Assembly: GCF_003176915.1 (NCBI RefSeq)
Contig: NZ_CP029619.1
Coordinates: 620,001 to 684,000 of the forward strand
Reading direction: 5' to 3'
DNA length: 64,000 bases
Source of the DNA: Candidatus Cardinium hertigii
GTDB lineage: Bacteria > Bacteroidota > Bacteroidia > Cytophagales > Amoebophilaceae
Shown here piece by piece: positions 46,754 through 56,203 of the stretch (the stretch's first letter is position 1; every line of letters starts with the position of its first letter). The notes below the pieces were generated by a model that saw only the letters and a list, made by a program, of their open reading frames with translations, searched no databases and was not told where the DNA came from. Made by a program: the position numbers and the translations under genes.

Positions 46754-47629
46754 GTGCTATTACTTAATTCTATTTGCAGGAAAGCAGCCCCCATTGCCAT
46801 TTATGACAGCGGTGTAGGAGGGTTAGCCATAGCTAAAGCAGTTCAAAAAATATTACCACAGGAATCTTTGCATTATATTGCGGATACCCGGCATTTACCT
46901 TATGGTAATCAAACTACCACTTCCTTATGTAGTTATGTAGCGCAGATAGTAAATTTTTGTTTGGATAAACAGTATAAGCTATTGGTAATAGCTTGTAATA
47001 CAGCCACAACTGCCGCTGGCTACCTTAACGCTACCTATTTTATAAATAAGGCAATTCCTATCATCAATGTAGTAGAACCTGTTATAGCTGCTTTATGTGC
47101 TACAACAGCTGATAACCCTATAGGTCTTATAGGTACCACCTATACCGTAACCCATGGCAACTATAGTAAACGTTTGCAAGAAATAGGGAAAAGCATTATC
47201 GCTTTGTCCACACCACTTTTAGCAACTATGGTGGAAGCCTCTTTTGTTCAGCAACCCATAGATGCCCGTTTGCTACAAAGCTACTTAGACCCATTGGCGC
47301 ACGCAGCTATACATACACTTATCCCTGCTTGTACCCATTACTTGTTTTTAGAATCGGAAATTAAGCAAATTTTCAGAACACATTATCACATAGCATTAAA
47401 TACTATAGATGTAGCAGGGCTTACGGCCTTAGCTGTTAAAGATTTTTTAACTTTACATAACCTTCTGCATAGCAGCATTCAACCGGTTTCGCATTGTTTT
47501 ATGGCAACTGCCTTAACAGCGGCATTTACCAATGCCACGCAGCAGCTGTTTGGACAGAGTGCTATAACCATAGATTTACAGCCTTATAAAGAAAGTGTAG
47601 TTGCTATGACAGCTCCTTATATGCCCTAG
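46754..47629 (+). CDS. murI: Glutamate racemase
   Basis: Makes D-glutamate for peptidoglycan. Catalytic cysteine blocks are VIACNTATTAAGYL and IPACTHYLFLESEI; the N-terminal IAIYDSGVGGLAIAKAV is intact. 291 residues. No ATG precedes the DSG motif in frame: GTG 46754 is the most likely start, with ATT codons as weaker options. Together with alr it suggests peptidoglycan precursors are still made. Confidence 0.93.
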   Translation: MLLLNSICRKAAPIAIYDSGVGGLAIAKAVQKILPQESLHYIADTRHLPYGNQTTTSLCSYVAQIVNFCLDKQYKLLVIACNTATTAAGYLNATYFINKAIPIINVVEPVIAALCATTADNPIGLIGTTYTVTHGNYSKRLQEIGKSIIALSTPLLATMVEASFVQQPIDARLLQSYLDPLAHAAIHTLIPACTHYLFLESEIKQIFRTHYHIALNTIDVAGLTALAVKDFLTLHNLLHSSIQPVSHCFMATALTAAFTNATQQLFGQSAITIDLQPYKESVVAMTAPYMP

Positions 47630-47899
47630 TTCTTGAGTTAGAAAACGTATAGGCATATATACTTTCTATTGTTAATTAAATGGTATCTTCACAAAATTAA
47701 AAAAGAATCGTATCTTTATCTGTGCTAGGTATATGCGCAATGGACCTTAAAAGTTAACGAAGCGTAATATAATTTTATGGTATGGGGTTAACAAAGCGGA
47801 AGAGGCATAGCATTATCTCATACAAGCAATCCATACCCTACCTGGCATGCTATTTAGAAATAGATAAAGTAGGAATCATTTAAAATTAAGATACATTTC

Positions 47900-49717
47900 A
47901 TGCAATCCTTACGCAACATTGCAATTATAGCCCACGTAGACCACGGTAAAACAACGTTATTAGATAATTTACTAAAGCAAAGTGGCACCTTTAAGGCACA
48001 TCAAGAAATAGCTGAAAGGGTTATGGATTCCAATGATTTAGAAAGAGAGCGTGGTATTACCATTCTTGCCAAATGCACTTCCCTCGTTTGGAAGGATGTT
48101 CGTATTAATATAGTAGATACCCCTGGCCATGCTGATTTTGGTGGTGAGGTAGAGCGTACGTTAAGTATGGTGGATGGGGTAGTACTATTGGTCGATGCTG
48201 CAGAGGGTACCATGCCACAAACCAAATTTGTTCTAAGTAAAGCATTGCGGCTTGGATTACACCCCATTGTAGTCATCAATAAAGTAGATCGTTTGGATGC
48301 ACGGATCAAAGAAGTAGAGGAAGAAATATTGGAACTCTTTATGGCATTGGAAGCTACAGAAGCGCAATGTAATTTCCCTGTTATGTATGCTTCTGGAAAA
48401 TCTGGTTGGGCTAGTAGCACATTAGAGGGAGCTAGAACGGATCTTACCCCTTTGTTTGAGCTTATGCTGGCACAGGTACCTGTCCCCAAAATTACGCTAG
48501 AAGCTGATTTTTCTATGCTTATAACAGCTAGAGAATATGATCCTTACGTAGGTCGCATCCTCACAGGACGGATTTTTACAGGCGTACTTAAAACCCAACA
48601 AGCTGTAAAAGTACTTAATCAAAAAAATGAATGGGTAGAGAATGCCCGAATTACCAAAATCATGGCATTTCGTGGTATGGAGCGCTTGCCTATTGAAACG
48701 GCCTATGCAGGTGATATTGTGGTAATTGCAGGCCTACAACAGGCAAATGTAACAGATACGGTTTGTGCCCCTGCTGTTCAGCAAGCGCTCCCTGCTTCTC
48801 CCATAGATCCCCCTACGTTGTCTATTAATTTTTCTGTGAATGATTCTCCTTTAGCGGGATCGGAAGGTAGCAAAGTCACCTTTAGTTTGCTGCGTGATCG
48901 GCTCATGCGTGAATTGGAATCAAACGTATCTATTCAAGTGACAGAGAGCCCCACGAAGGATTCCTTTGAAGTAGCAGGAAGGGGTGAATTGCAATTGGGT
49001 ATTTTAATAGAGACCATGCGCAGGGAGGGGTTTGAACTGTCCATTAGCAGACCACGCGTACTGATTAAAACAGAAACGGATGGAAGCAAACTAGAACCAC
49101 TAGAAGAAATCCAAATTGAATTAGATGATGCTTTCTCCGGCGCTGTCATTGAATCTATGAGCTTGCGTAAAGCAGAAATGAGGGATTTACGACCTATGGG
49201 GGCTGGTAGAACACGTATTATTTTTATTGGCCCATCTAGGGGTTTAATTGGTTATTATGGTACCTTCCTAACAGAAACCAGGGGTACTGGTATTATGCAT
49301 AGAATTTTTCATAGTTATGGATCCTATCGTGGTAGTATTGGTGGCCGACGCAATGGTGTATTGGTAGCCATGGGCAGTGGTGAGGCAGTGGCCTATGCAC
49401 TTTTTAATTTAGCTGATAGAGGTAAGCTATTTATTGCAGCAGGTACAAAAGTATATGGAGGTATGATTGTAGGGGAACACAATAGAAATAATGACCTAGA
49501 AGTAAATGTATTGAAAGGAAAACAGCTTACTAATATGCGTGCGGCTACTGCAGATGCAGCTATTCGGCTCAGTCCACCTGTTGTGATGAAACTAGAAGAG
49601 GCAATTGCCTACATCCAGGATGATGAACGCGTGGAAGTAACGCCCCAATCCATTCGCTTACGCAAAGCTATATTAGATCCTAGCAAACGCAAAAGAATGG
49701 AGAAAACACGGCATTAA
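47900..49717 (+). CDS. typA: Ribosome-associated GTPase TypA/BipA
   Basis: EF-G-like GTPase involved in 50S assembly and stress adaptation. G motifs are AHVDHGKTTLLDNLLKQ, RGITILAK, DTPGHADFGGEVER and NKVDR. Elongation-factor domains II, III and V follow, with the TypA-type segments GRGELQLGILIETMRREG and the C-terminal KGKQLTNMRA. 605 residues, full length, start clear. Confidence 0.97.
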   Translation: MQSLRNIAIIAHVDHGKTTLLDNLLKQSGTFKAHQEIAERVMDSNDLERERGITILAKCTSLVWKDVRINIVDTPGHADFGGEVERTLSMVDGVVLLVDAAEGTMPQTKFVLSKALRLGLHPIVVINKVDRLDARIKEVEEEILELFMALEATEAQCNFPVMYASGKSGWASSTLEGARTDLTPLFELMLAQVPVPKITLEADFSMLITAREYDPYVGRILTGRIFTGVLKTQQAVKVLNQKNEWVENARITKIMAFRGMERLPIETAYAGDIVVIAGLQQANVTDTVCAPAVQQALPASPIDPPTLSINFSVNDSPLAGSEGSKVTFSLLRDRLMRELESNVSIQVTESPTKDSFEVAGRGELQLGILIETMRREGFELSISRPRVLIKTETDGSKLEPLEEIQIELDDAFSGAVIESMSLRKAEMRDLRPMGAGRTRIIFIGPSRGLIGYYGTFLTETRGTGIMHRIFHSYGSYRGSIGGRRNGVLVAMGSGEAVAYALFNLADRGKLFIAAGTKVYGGMIVGEHNRNNDLEVNVLKGKQLTNMRAATADAAIRLSPPVVMKLEEAIAYIQDDERVEVTPQSIRLRKAILDPSKRKRMEKTRH

Positions 49718-49862
49718 AAACTTGCCAAGAGCTGGCACTAACCAGGTTGTATCTTACCGCTATTTTAACGGTCTAATAGGGGCCTGTTTCCCCTCTAGGA
49801 ACCCTTGCGCCCGCGCGTGGGTTCATAATACGTCCCTATGACTACATGACTACCCTTATCAA
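49716..49862 (-). ncRNA. Candidate structured small RNA
   Basis: On the minus strand this stretch begins just after one terminator (49864-49894) and ends in a second: TGCCA-GCTCT-TGGCA followed by AGTTTTT (49737 down to 49716). Between them are further stems, GAACCC/GGGTTC (49799-49804 with 49819-49824), AGGGG/CCCCT (49778-49782 with 49790-49794) and ACCG/CGGT (49756-49759 with 49769-49772). It is GC-richer than nearby gaps and has no reading frame. It does not match SRP, RNase P or tmRNA by eye. The 5' end is unmapped and a promoter was not identified. Confidence 0.45.
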
Positions 49863-49863
49863 C

Positions 49864-49894
49864 AAAAACAGCCACCGTATAAATACAGTGGCTG
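49864..49894 (-). terminator. Intrinsic terminator of the small lipoprotein gene
   Basis: Minus strand: CAGCCAC, 12-nt loop, GTGGCTG, then TTTTTG. A perfect 7-bp stem plus U-run, located about 100 bp after the lipoprotein stop at 49995. Confidence 0.8.
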
Positions 49895-49994
49895 CTACTA
49901 GCTGATTCAGCTTATGATTATCTACCCTCTCCTTGAAAACCATCCGAGCATTGGCAATACCTTCCCCATCCGGCTTATTGTTGTTGCTGTTTTT

Positions 49995-50219
49995 TTAAGA
50001 TAAATTTTTAAAATATGGTTGTAGTTGTTCGTTCAATTGTTTTATTTGTTCATCTGTCAGTTGTTCGTTCAATTGTTTTATTTGTTCATTTTTCATTCCA
50101 CATTTACGCAGAAACTCTTCTTCTAGCTGATTAGTAGAAGGCGCAACCTTTTCTTTTCTACAGGAACCGCCTAACGCTAGAATGGAAAGACACCATAAAG
50201 TTGCTATGCTTTTTCTCAT
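49995..50219 (-). CDS. Small lipoprotein with 12-residue tandem repeats
   Basis: From ATG 50219 the product has 74 residues; a longer upstream reading extends into unrelated sequence without a start context. MRKSIATLWCLSILALGGSC is a signal peptide with lipobox cysteine. The C-terminal half repeats EQIKQLNEQL with little change, giving a short amphipathic helix. No family recognised. Confidence 0.65.
   Translation of the reverse strand: MRKSIATLWCLSILALGGSCRKEKVAPSTNQLEEEFLRKCGMKNEQIKQLNEQLTDEQIKQLNEQLQPYFKNLS
50024..50089. repeat. 36-bp coding tandem repeat
   Basis: The 30-bp block beginning GTTGTTCGTTCAATTG occurs exactly twice, at 50024-50053 and 50060-50089 (36-bp period). It encodes the EQIKQLNEQL repeats in frame. 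Exact nucleotide identity indicates a recent duplication; a slippage-prone site. Confidence 0.9.
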
Positions 50220-50441
50220 AGATTTTATATTTTTTATTTCCCTGTATACCTGTATATTATATATATATGTAAAACTAGAAGGACAATTTACAAGGAACAA
50301 CCATCCAACAGCTTGGAGCTCTACAAAGCATACACACAAGTGCATAAAGGGGTATTAAGCTATCTTATCACCCTCTTGCGCGTTATCTTTTTTATAAAAA
50401 CAACTCCCCTAGTTAACACAAATGCGTTACAAAACTTTAGA

Positions 50442-52637
50442 TTATTTTTTTACAGGCTTACTATTCTGTCTCTTAGACGCTACCTTTTCAGCTGATTTTT
50501 TATTCTCTGTAAAGCTTTTCTTATACTTATCTGGATTATCTATAATATCTCTAGCCTGCTTTAACATGTCAGAGGAGTAACCCTCCTCCTCCAAAATATC
50601 TATGGCAATAGCTTGCGTAGACGCTCCTGGAATAACCTTATAGCTATAGTTAATACGCCCCCCTGCATCCTTCGTAATAAAGACCTTATAGTTCTTAAAA
50701 CCTTTGGTTGGTTCATTTTTTTCTAAAAGCATCACTATAGGATAATGGGTAGCTACAATATTTAACGTATTTTGATAGCTGGCAATGGAATTTAATACGG
50801 AATACTCTGCCGCAGCACCCTCAGTTGGATTGGTACCACTAAAAGGCTCATCAAAAATGCTAAAGCTAAATGCATCCCGTTTCAATTGCCGCAATTTAGT
50901 TAAGTGATCCTGGAAACGGGCAACCTCCGCCATAAACAGCGACTTACCTGCAGCAATATCATCGGTAATGTCAATATAGGTATTGATGCTACTAAAGGGG
51001 GTCAAGGAACAGGATTGCGCCGCAGCAATACCAAAAGTTTGGCTTAACAAAACAGCATAGGTTACACCAGTTAAAAAGGTAGACTTTCCGCCTGCATTAG
51101 GACCTGTTAAAACAACCGTCTGTACACCGCCTACATCCAGGGTAATGTCATTCCCTACGGCTACAGTAGGCGCTAGCATAGGATTCCACATGGCGGCAAG
51201 CGCCAAATGTGGCTTGGTAGCCTCCGCAGGTGATACGAGTTTAGTAAAGGTATAGGCATTCGCGGCGCCCTTTGCACGCGTCTCTTCCATTAAGGTAGCG
51301 ATAGATAAAAAGGCATCCAACTGACCCAATTCATACAAAGCATCATGGAAGGCAGCTTTATGTTCTACAAAAAGCTTATAGCTGGCTAAGAGCTTCCCCG
51401 CATTACTACCTAAATAAGACCACGAACGAAGTGGCATCTCTTCCAGATAGCGCAACAGATCACCTACTTCGGATTGCTCTTGCGTGCGTTCCAACAACTT
51501 TCTAGTGGCTGCCAATTGCTCCCCATACAAGGCCTTTAGCTGGGGATTCTCCTGGATAAGCGCAGTAACCTTTTTAGCAACAGTAAAAAAGGTTTGCACA
51601 TCTGCCATACGAAGGGCTAGGTTCTTTAATACAGCTGCGTATTCCTTGTAGTTTCTATAACCCTTGTAGTATTGCCACAAGGAATGTAGGGTAAACCATG
51701 TAGAAAAAATATAACCGACTATCTTAAATTCGTTATTCCCCTTTAGGTTTGGGGCATATTTAGTGCCTGACTTATAAAGTTCATTACAATAAAAATAATT
51801 CCATATTGGAACATACCTAGGGAACATGTCTGTATAGGCATGCTTATGATTGATTTCACTGTTAAATACAACATTTGCTTCACAAATCGCAACACCTAGG
51901 AGAGGGTAAAAAACAAAATTACTGTAAATATTCCATACGTCCCTTAACCAGAATTTCCTCCCTTGCAAGGAACCTGCCTGCTTATTGACGGCTACTCGAT
52001 CCTTGTAATAAAAAAGCCGGGTAAGGTATTCTGCATATTCCTTTGTATACAAAGGATCCGTTTCTGTCCAAAAAGACAACAAATGATTCTCAGATTTTTT
52101 ATAGACCTGTAACTGATCTTTTAGAACGCTACCAATAGCTATTTCTTTTCCCAAGTAAGCAATCAATTGCTGGCGCTTGGAAAGTACAGATAAATCAGCA
52201 GTAGGGGCAGCTAACAAAGAAGCCAACGCACATTCCCCCAAAGCGGTAAGGGTCCTATTGATGCGCGATAAAAAATGGTAGCCAGGTGTACGAGTAGTAC
52301 CACAAAAGAGATGCAAATCATTCCAGGCATATTGGTTCAACACTTTACGTGAAACGGGATAGCAGGCCTGATAGCGCTTACTGGTTTCAAAAATTTCATT
52401 AAAAATTAATAACCGTTCTTCCCTGGGAGCAAGAGCAACAGCGGTAACGTTGGTATCCAACTTGGCTGACTTTTGACCTACCAAACGCCCCTTTCCTTCT
52501 TTTGCTTTTTCCGTAAAAGATTTTAAATAATTATCTGCTAGTAAAACAGCCATAGAAGAGCTGTCAGCAGCTGCTACCGAAACTACTTGGGTGCAACACA
52601 GTAAAATAAAAAATGGTATAAAGCGTATAACCTGCAT
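50442..52637 (-). CDS. MutS-family ATPase with apparent signal peptide
   Basis: 731 residues. The N-terminus (MQVIRFIPFFILLCC, then VVSVAAADSS) looks like a cleavable Sec signal, which is unexpected for this family. The rest has a MutS core-like helical region with hydrophobic segments (WNIYSNFVFYPLLGVAICEA, IFSTWFTLHSLW) and the MutS domain V ATPase: VVLTGPNAGGKSTFLTGV (near residue 508), ITDDIAAGKSLFMAEVARF, SFSIFDEPFSGTNPTEGAA, and the NIVATHYP switch. It lacks the MutS1 mismatch domain. If it is anchored by the hydrophobic segments rather than cleaved, the ATPase could remain cytosolic. Role unknown. Confidence 0.82.
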   Translation of the reverse strand: MQVIRFIPFFILLCCTQVVSVAAADSSSMAVLLADNYLKSFTEKAKEGKGRLVGQKSAKLDTNVTAVALAPREERLLIFNEIFETSKRYQACYPVSRKVLNQYAWNDLHLFCGTTRTPGYHFLSRINRTLTALGECALASLLAAPTADLSVLSKRQQLIAYLGKEIAIGSVLKDQLQVYKKSENHLLSFWTETDPLYTKEYAEYLTRLFYYKDRVAVNKQAGSLQGRKFWLRDVWNIYSNFVFYPLLGVAICEANVVFNSEINHKHAYTDMFPRYVPIWNYFYCNELYKSGTKYAPNLKGNNEFKIVGYIFSTWFTLHSLWQYYKGYRNYKEYAAVLKNLALRMADVQTFFTVAKKVTALIQENPQLKALYGEQLAATRKLLERTQEQSEVGDLLRYLEEMPLRSWSYLGSNAGKLLASYKLFVEHKAAFHDALYELGQLDAFLSIATLMEETRAKGAANAYTFTKLVSPAEATKPHLALAAMWNPMLAPTVAVGNDITLDVGGVQTVVLTGPNAGGKSTFLTGVTYAVLLSQTFGIAAAQSCSLTPFSSINTYIDITDDIAAGKSLFMAEVARFQDHLTKLRQLKRDAFSFSIFDEPFSGTNPTEGAAAEYSVLNSIASYQNTLNIVATHYPIVMLLEKNEPTKGFKNYKVFITKDAGGRINYSYKVIPGASTQAIAIDILEEEGYSSDMLKQARDIIDNPDKYKKSFTENKKSAEKVASKRQNSKPVKK

Positions 52638-52941
52638 AAAAGTACCTAAATTAAGCTAACACGTATAATATAATACTAACCAATATATTGTCCCTCACTC
52701 CTTCCTAGCAAGTAAGCAACCTTATCCTCCCCTCAACCTAGCAAACTTGCTTTTTATTACATTAGTGCAAATGAGCATAACACAAATTTAAATGATAAAA
52801 AAAATAAAACCTAATATAGGGCATCTTTTTCCAAAAAAAACAGGCCAACCCATTACAGTAGGGGATGCTGCTTCCTAGAGCGGATGGCTCCTACAAAACA
52901 TGCTTCAGAAATACTCTAAAAGTTTCAAGAAAATAGTGCAT
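52638..52941. other. Intergenic, no gene
   Basis: 304 bp of AT-rich sequence upstream of the MutS-like gene and downstream of the ABC transporter. No hairpin with U-run or open frame was recognised; the MutS-like promoter probably lies here. Confidence 0.5.
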
Positions 52942-54783
52942 CTACGGTTGTTCCAAATGAAATAATCTTTTATAAATACCCTCTTGAGCCAAGAGCGTAG
53001 CATGTGTTCCTTCCTCTACTATTTTCCCTTGGTCTAAAACTATGATCCTATCCACATGGTAGATACTACTTAGCCGATGCGCTACAATAATGGCCGTCCT
53101 ATGCTGCATAAACGATTGAAGACCTGATTGTACGGCTCTCTCAGAAACCCTATCCAAGGCAGAGGTTGCTTCATCTAAGACAAGAATGGGCGGATTCCCT
53201 AATACAGCCCTAGCAATGCAAATACATTGCTTTTGACCACCAGATAGCTTACCACCTTGCTCGCCAATTACTGTATCATAGCCTTGGGGCAACTCCATAA
53301 TGAAAGGATGGGCACAAGCTATCTGAGCAGCCCCTATAACTGCTGATCGCGTAATCCCTGGCCTATTAAAAACAATATTGTTATAAATCGTATCATGAAA
53401 CAAAATAGATTCCTGCGTTACAACCCCCATTAAACGGGGTAAGGTGTTATTGCTAAGCTGTGTAATAGAAAAATTGTCTATGGTAATGGTCCCATTACTG
53501 GGCTGATACAGGCCAGATAAAAGAGATAAAAGGGTAGATTTGCCTGAACCAGAAGCCCCTACTATGGCTACTGTTTCTCCTCTTTGAATGGTAAAATTGA
53601 TATTGGCTAATACTGCTTTCTTGGTACTATAAGCAAAAGAAACGTTGTTAAAAGCTATGGCATGTTTAAAAGTGGTATAGGTTATGCCGCCCAGCAATGG
53701 CCTTGACCATTCTGTTTTTTCATCCAATAAATGCAAGGCACGCCTGCCAGCAGCTAACCCTCGCTGAATATGACCAATGGAACGTGCCATCATCTTGATC
53801 GGTATAAGGGTTTGCGTGCAAATGATAAAATAAGCAATAAAAGTACTGGGACTTAAGGCATGCTTATCTATAAAAATAAGGTATCCTCCATAAACAAGTA
53901 TAATGGAAATGGCTGCTACGCTTAATGATTCTGATATGGGTGCTGTCATATACTCTTTGCATGCTATGGATCTATTGATGCGTGCATAAAGCCTGCTTTC
54001 TTTTTTAAATTGCTGAATCGCATAATTTTGTGCACCAAAAATCTTTATAATGCGGATACTACTTACCATCGCTTCAATCAAATGCATCAGATCTCCTAAT
54101 GATTGCTGCGTTCTATCTGACCACTTGCGCAACTGTTTTATAATCTTAGCAATAATCCACCCCGCAACGGGCAACCACAATAAAGTAAAAAGACTTAATC
54201 GGAAAGACATGTAAAAGAGGAGCGCAATGTAACAAAAAAGCTGCGTGGGCTCTTTGCAGCACAAACGCAATGTATCGGCTACAGCATTATCTATTTCCTG
54301 GATATCCGCAGTAATACATGCCATTAAGTCTCCCTGCTTTTTATCTGTAAAGCGCTGTAAAGGAAAGGTTAACATTTTTCTAAAAAGGGCCAACCGTAAA
54401 CGGTAAACTACCTTAATGCGCACCTTAGCCATAACAATATCTGCTATATACCTAAAGAAACCATTTAAAATGGTAGAAACCATGAATAAAAGGGATAATA
54501 AACCAAGGGCATATATTTTTCCATAACTTATAATTGTTTGTATAAAGAAATAATCAAACAAACACTTGAGGTAGTCTATGCTCATTTGCCATTTTGGGAA
54601 TAATGGATTATCTACCAATAGGGTATTTAATTCTTCTTGATTAAAAAGTACTTTTAATAAAGGAATAACCAAACTATAGGTAATTAAGCCAAAGAAAATG
54701 GATAGAAAAGTGGCCATAAAATAACAGAAGGCTTGCCGTTTCAAGGATCCTGTATAACTTAAGATTCTGGCATACGTACGCAT
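52942..54783 (-). CDS. MsbA-like ABC exporter (fused TM and ATPase)
   Basis: 613 residues: six membrane helices (about 1-320) then a nucleotide-binding domain with Walker A GASGSGKSTLLSLL, Q-loop VTQESILFHDTIYNN, signature KLSGGQKQCICIARAV, Walker B ILVLDEATSALD and the switch histidine in AIIVAHRLSS. Resembles lipid/drug half-exporters that work as homodimers. The substrate, possibly a lipid, is unknown. The gene begins 31 bp after hemW. Confidence 0.9.
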   Translation of the reverse strand: MRTYARILSYTGSLKRQAFCYFMATFLSIFFGLITYSLVIPLLKVLFNQEELNTLLVDNPLFPKWQMSIDYLKCLFDYFFIQTIISYGKIYALGLLSLLFMVSTILNGFFRYIADIVMAKVRIKVVYRLRLALFRKMLTFPLQRFTDKKQGDLMACITADIQEIDNAVADTLRLCCKEPTQLFCYIALLFYMSFRLSLFTLLWLPVAGWIIAKIIKQLRKWSDRTQQSLGDLMHLIEAMVSSIRIIKIFGAQNYAIQQFKKESRLYARINRSIACKEYMTAPISESLSVAAISIILVYGGYLIFIDKHALSPSTFIAYFIICTQTLIPIKMMARSIGHIQRGLAAGRRALHLLDEKTEWSRPLLGGITYTTFKHAIAFNNVSFAYSTKKAVLANINFTIQRGETVAIVGASGSGKSTLLSLLSGLYQPSNGTITIDNFSITQLSNNTLPRLMGVVTQESILFHDTIYNNIVFNRPGITRSAVIGAAQIACAHPFIMELPQGYDTVIGEQGGKLSGGQKQCICIARAVLGNPPILVLDEATSALDRVSERAVQSGLQSFMQHRTAIIVAHRLSSIYHVDRIIVLDQGKIVEEGTHATLLAQEGIYKRLFHLEQP

Positions 54784-54814
54784 GGCGTTTTATATAATAT
54801 GGGTAACTTATCTG

Positions 54815-56014
54815 CTATGCATTAGCTTCCGCTGTATCAAGGATAAAAAGGTCTCCAGCTATTTTAGTGGCAAACCGTTTTCCTCTATTGGTTAAATAGA
54901 GTTTATGATCCACATAATGGGCTAATCCTTCTTGTACTATACTGGTTATATAATCTTTACGAATGGCCAGAAGGGATACGCCATACTGTCTAGCTACCCA
55001 ATCCAAATCACATCCCCAGCAGGTTCTTATGGTAGTCATAATATATTCATTCACCCGATTTGCTACGCTTAATCTTTCTTCTGTATAGGGTAAATGTCCC
55101 TGCTGAATAGCTTGCATATACTTTATATTTTGGGCAATATTTGCTTGTCTATACCAGCCCTTATAGCTGTGGGCAGCTGGCCCCACACCCAAATAAGGTC
55201 TTGAACACCAATAATTGATATTATGCCTGGAAAATTTACCTGGTCTACCAAAGTTAGCTATTTCATACTGAAAGTAACCTTCCTGCTGGCACGTTTCTAT
55301 GGTCCACGCAAACTGCTCAGCGGCTATTGCTTCACTTATGGGTAGTAGTTTCCCTTTTTTTCGTTGATACTCCCAAACCGTTTTGGGTTCAATGGCTAAA
55401 TAATAAGCCGAAATATGCTCCGGCGCTAGTAGGAAGGCTTGGGCTAAATCACGCTGCCAATCTTCTGTAGTGGTTCCTGGAATGGCATAAATGAGATCTA
55501 TACTAAGGTTGCTAAATTGTGCGGAACGTGCCCACTCTATGCTCTTTTGAGCCATGACGCTGTTGTGTGCCCTATGCATATATTGAAGCACTTTATCATT
55601 AAACGACTGTACACCAATACTCAATCTATTGATGCCGAGTTGATGCAACCCTTTCAATTTTTCCAGCGTCAAATCATCGGGATTAGCTTCTAAAGTGATT
55701 TCTACGGCTGTAGCTACAGTACAGTAACGAAAAACCTGGGTTAATAAATGATCTATTTCTGTAAAAGCTAAGAGCGAGGGAGTCCCCCCTCCAAAATAAA
55801 TACTGGAAATAGGAACCGCTTCCAAATAATGCCTTCGTAGGTAAATTTCTTGACCTATACAGGCAATCATCTCTGGCTGCAGCTGCCGCTTTGTGCTAAA
55901 ATGAAAGTTACAATAATGGCAGGCCTGCTTACAGAAGGGAATATGTATGTATAGACCTGAACTGGTTTTAATTGGTCCTGGGAACAATTGCGTAAGGCTC
56001 AAGCGTTGTACCAA
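54815..56014 (-). CDS. hemW: HemW-type radical-SAM heme chaperone
   Basis: 399 residues with the cluster motif in HIPFCKQACHYCNFHF, SIYFGGGTPSLL, the EANPDDLT segment, RLSIGVQSFNDKVL and a C-terminal HemN-type domain (SRHNINYWCSRPYLGVGPAAHSY). In HemW the protein inserts heme into respiratory enzymes; it is often misannotated as coproporphyrinogen dehydrogenase. A HemN-only signature is not present. Same strand as the ABC exporter. Confidence 0.9.
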   Translation of the reverse strand: MVQRLSLTQLFPGPIKTSSGLYIHIPFCKQACHYCNFHFSTKRQLQPEMIACIGQEIYLRRHYLEAVPISSIYFGGGTPSLLAFTEIDHLLTQVFRYCTVATAVEITLEANPDDLTLEKLKGLHQLGINRLSIGVQSFNDKVLQYMHRAHNSVMAQKSIEWARSAQFSNLSIDLIYAIPGTTTEDWQRDLAQAFLLAPEHISAYYLAIEPKTVWEYQRKKGKLLPISEAIAAEQFAWTIETCQQEGYFQYEIANFGRPGKFSRHNINYWCSRPYLGVGPAAHSYKGWYRQANIAQNIKYMQAIQQGHLPYTEERLSVANRVNEYIMTTIRTCWGCDLDWVARQYGVSLLAIRKDYITSIVQEGLAHYVDHKLYLTNRGKRFATKIAGDLFILDTAEANA

Positions 56015-56203
56015 CTAGGTTGCATCAAACAGCTGCAACTATATATGGAATGATTAAAATACAAATTTTAAATTCGTTTACCTAATAATAACCCATCCTA
56101 CATGTATAGGTACACATTACAGCTATTGATTTACAATAGGTAAATCCTTTTGCTTACTACTTTTTGTTTACTTAAAAGTAGTCCAACGTACGCACAATTT
56201 TTT

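Noticed and set aside
48001-48489. Minus-strand 162-codon frame inside typA
   Set aside because: Shadow of the strongly conserved typA reading frame on the other strand.
54815-56014. Naming the radical-SAM protein HemN (coproporphyrinogen dehydrogenase)
   Set aside because: Length, motif spacing and lack of the HemN-specific N-terminus favour the HemW chaperone group.
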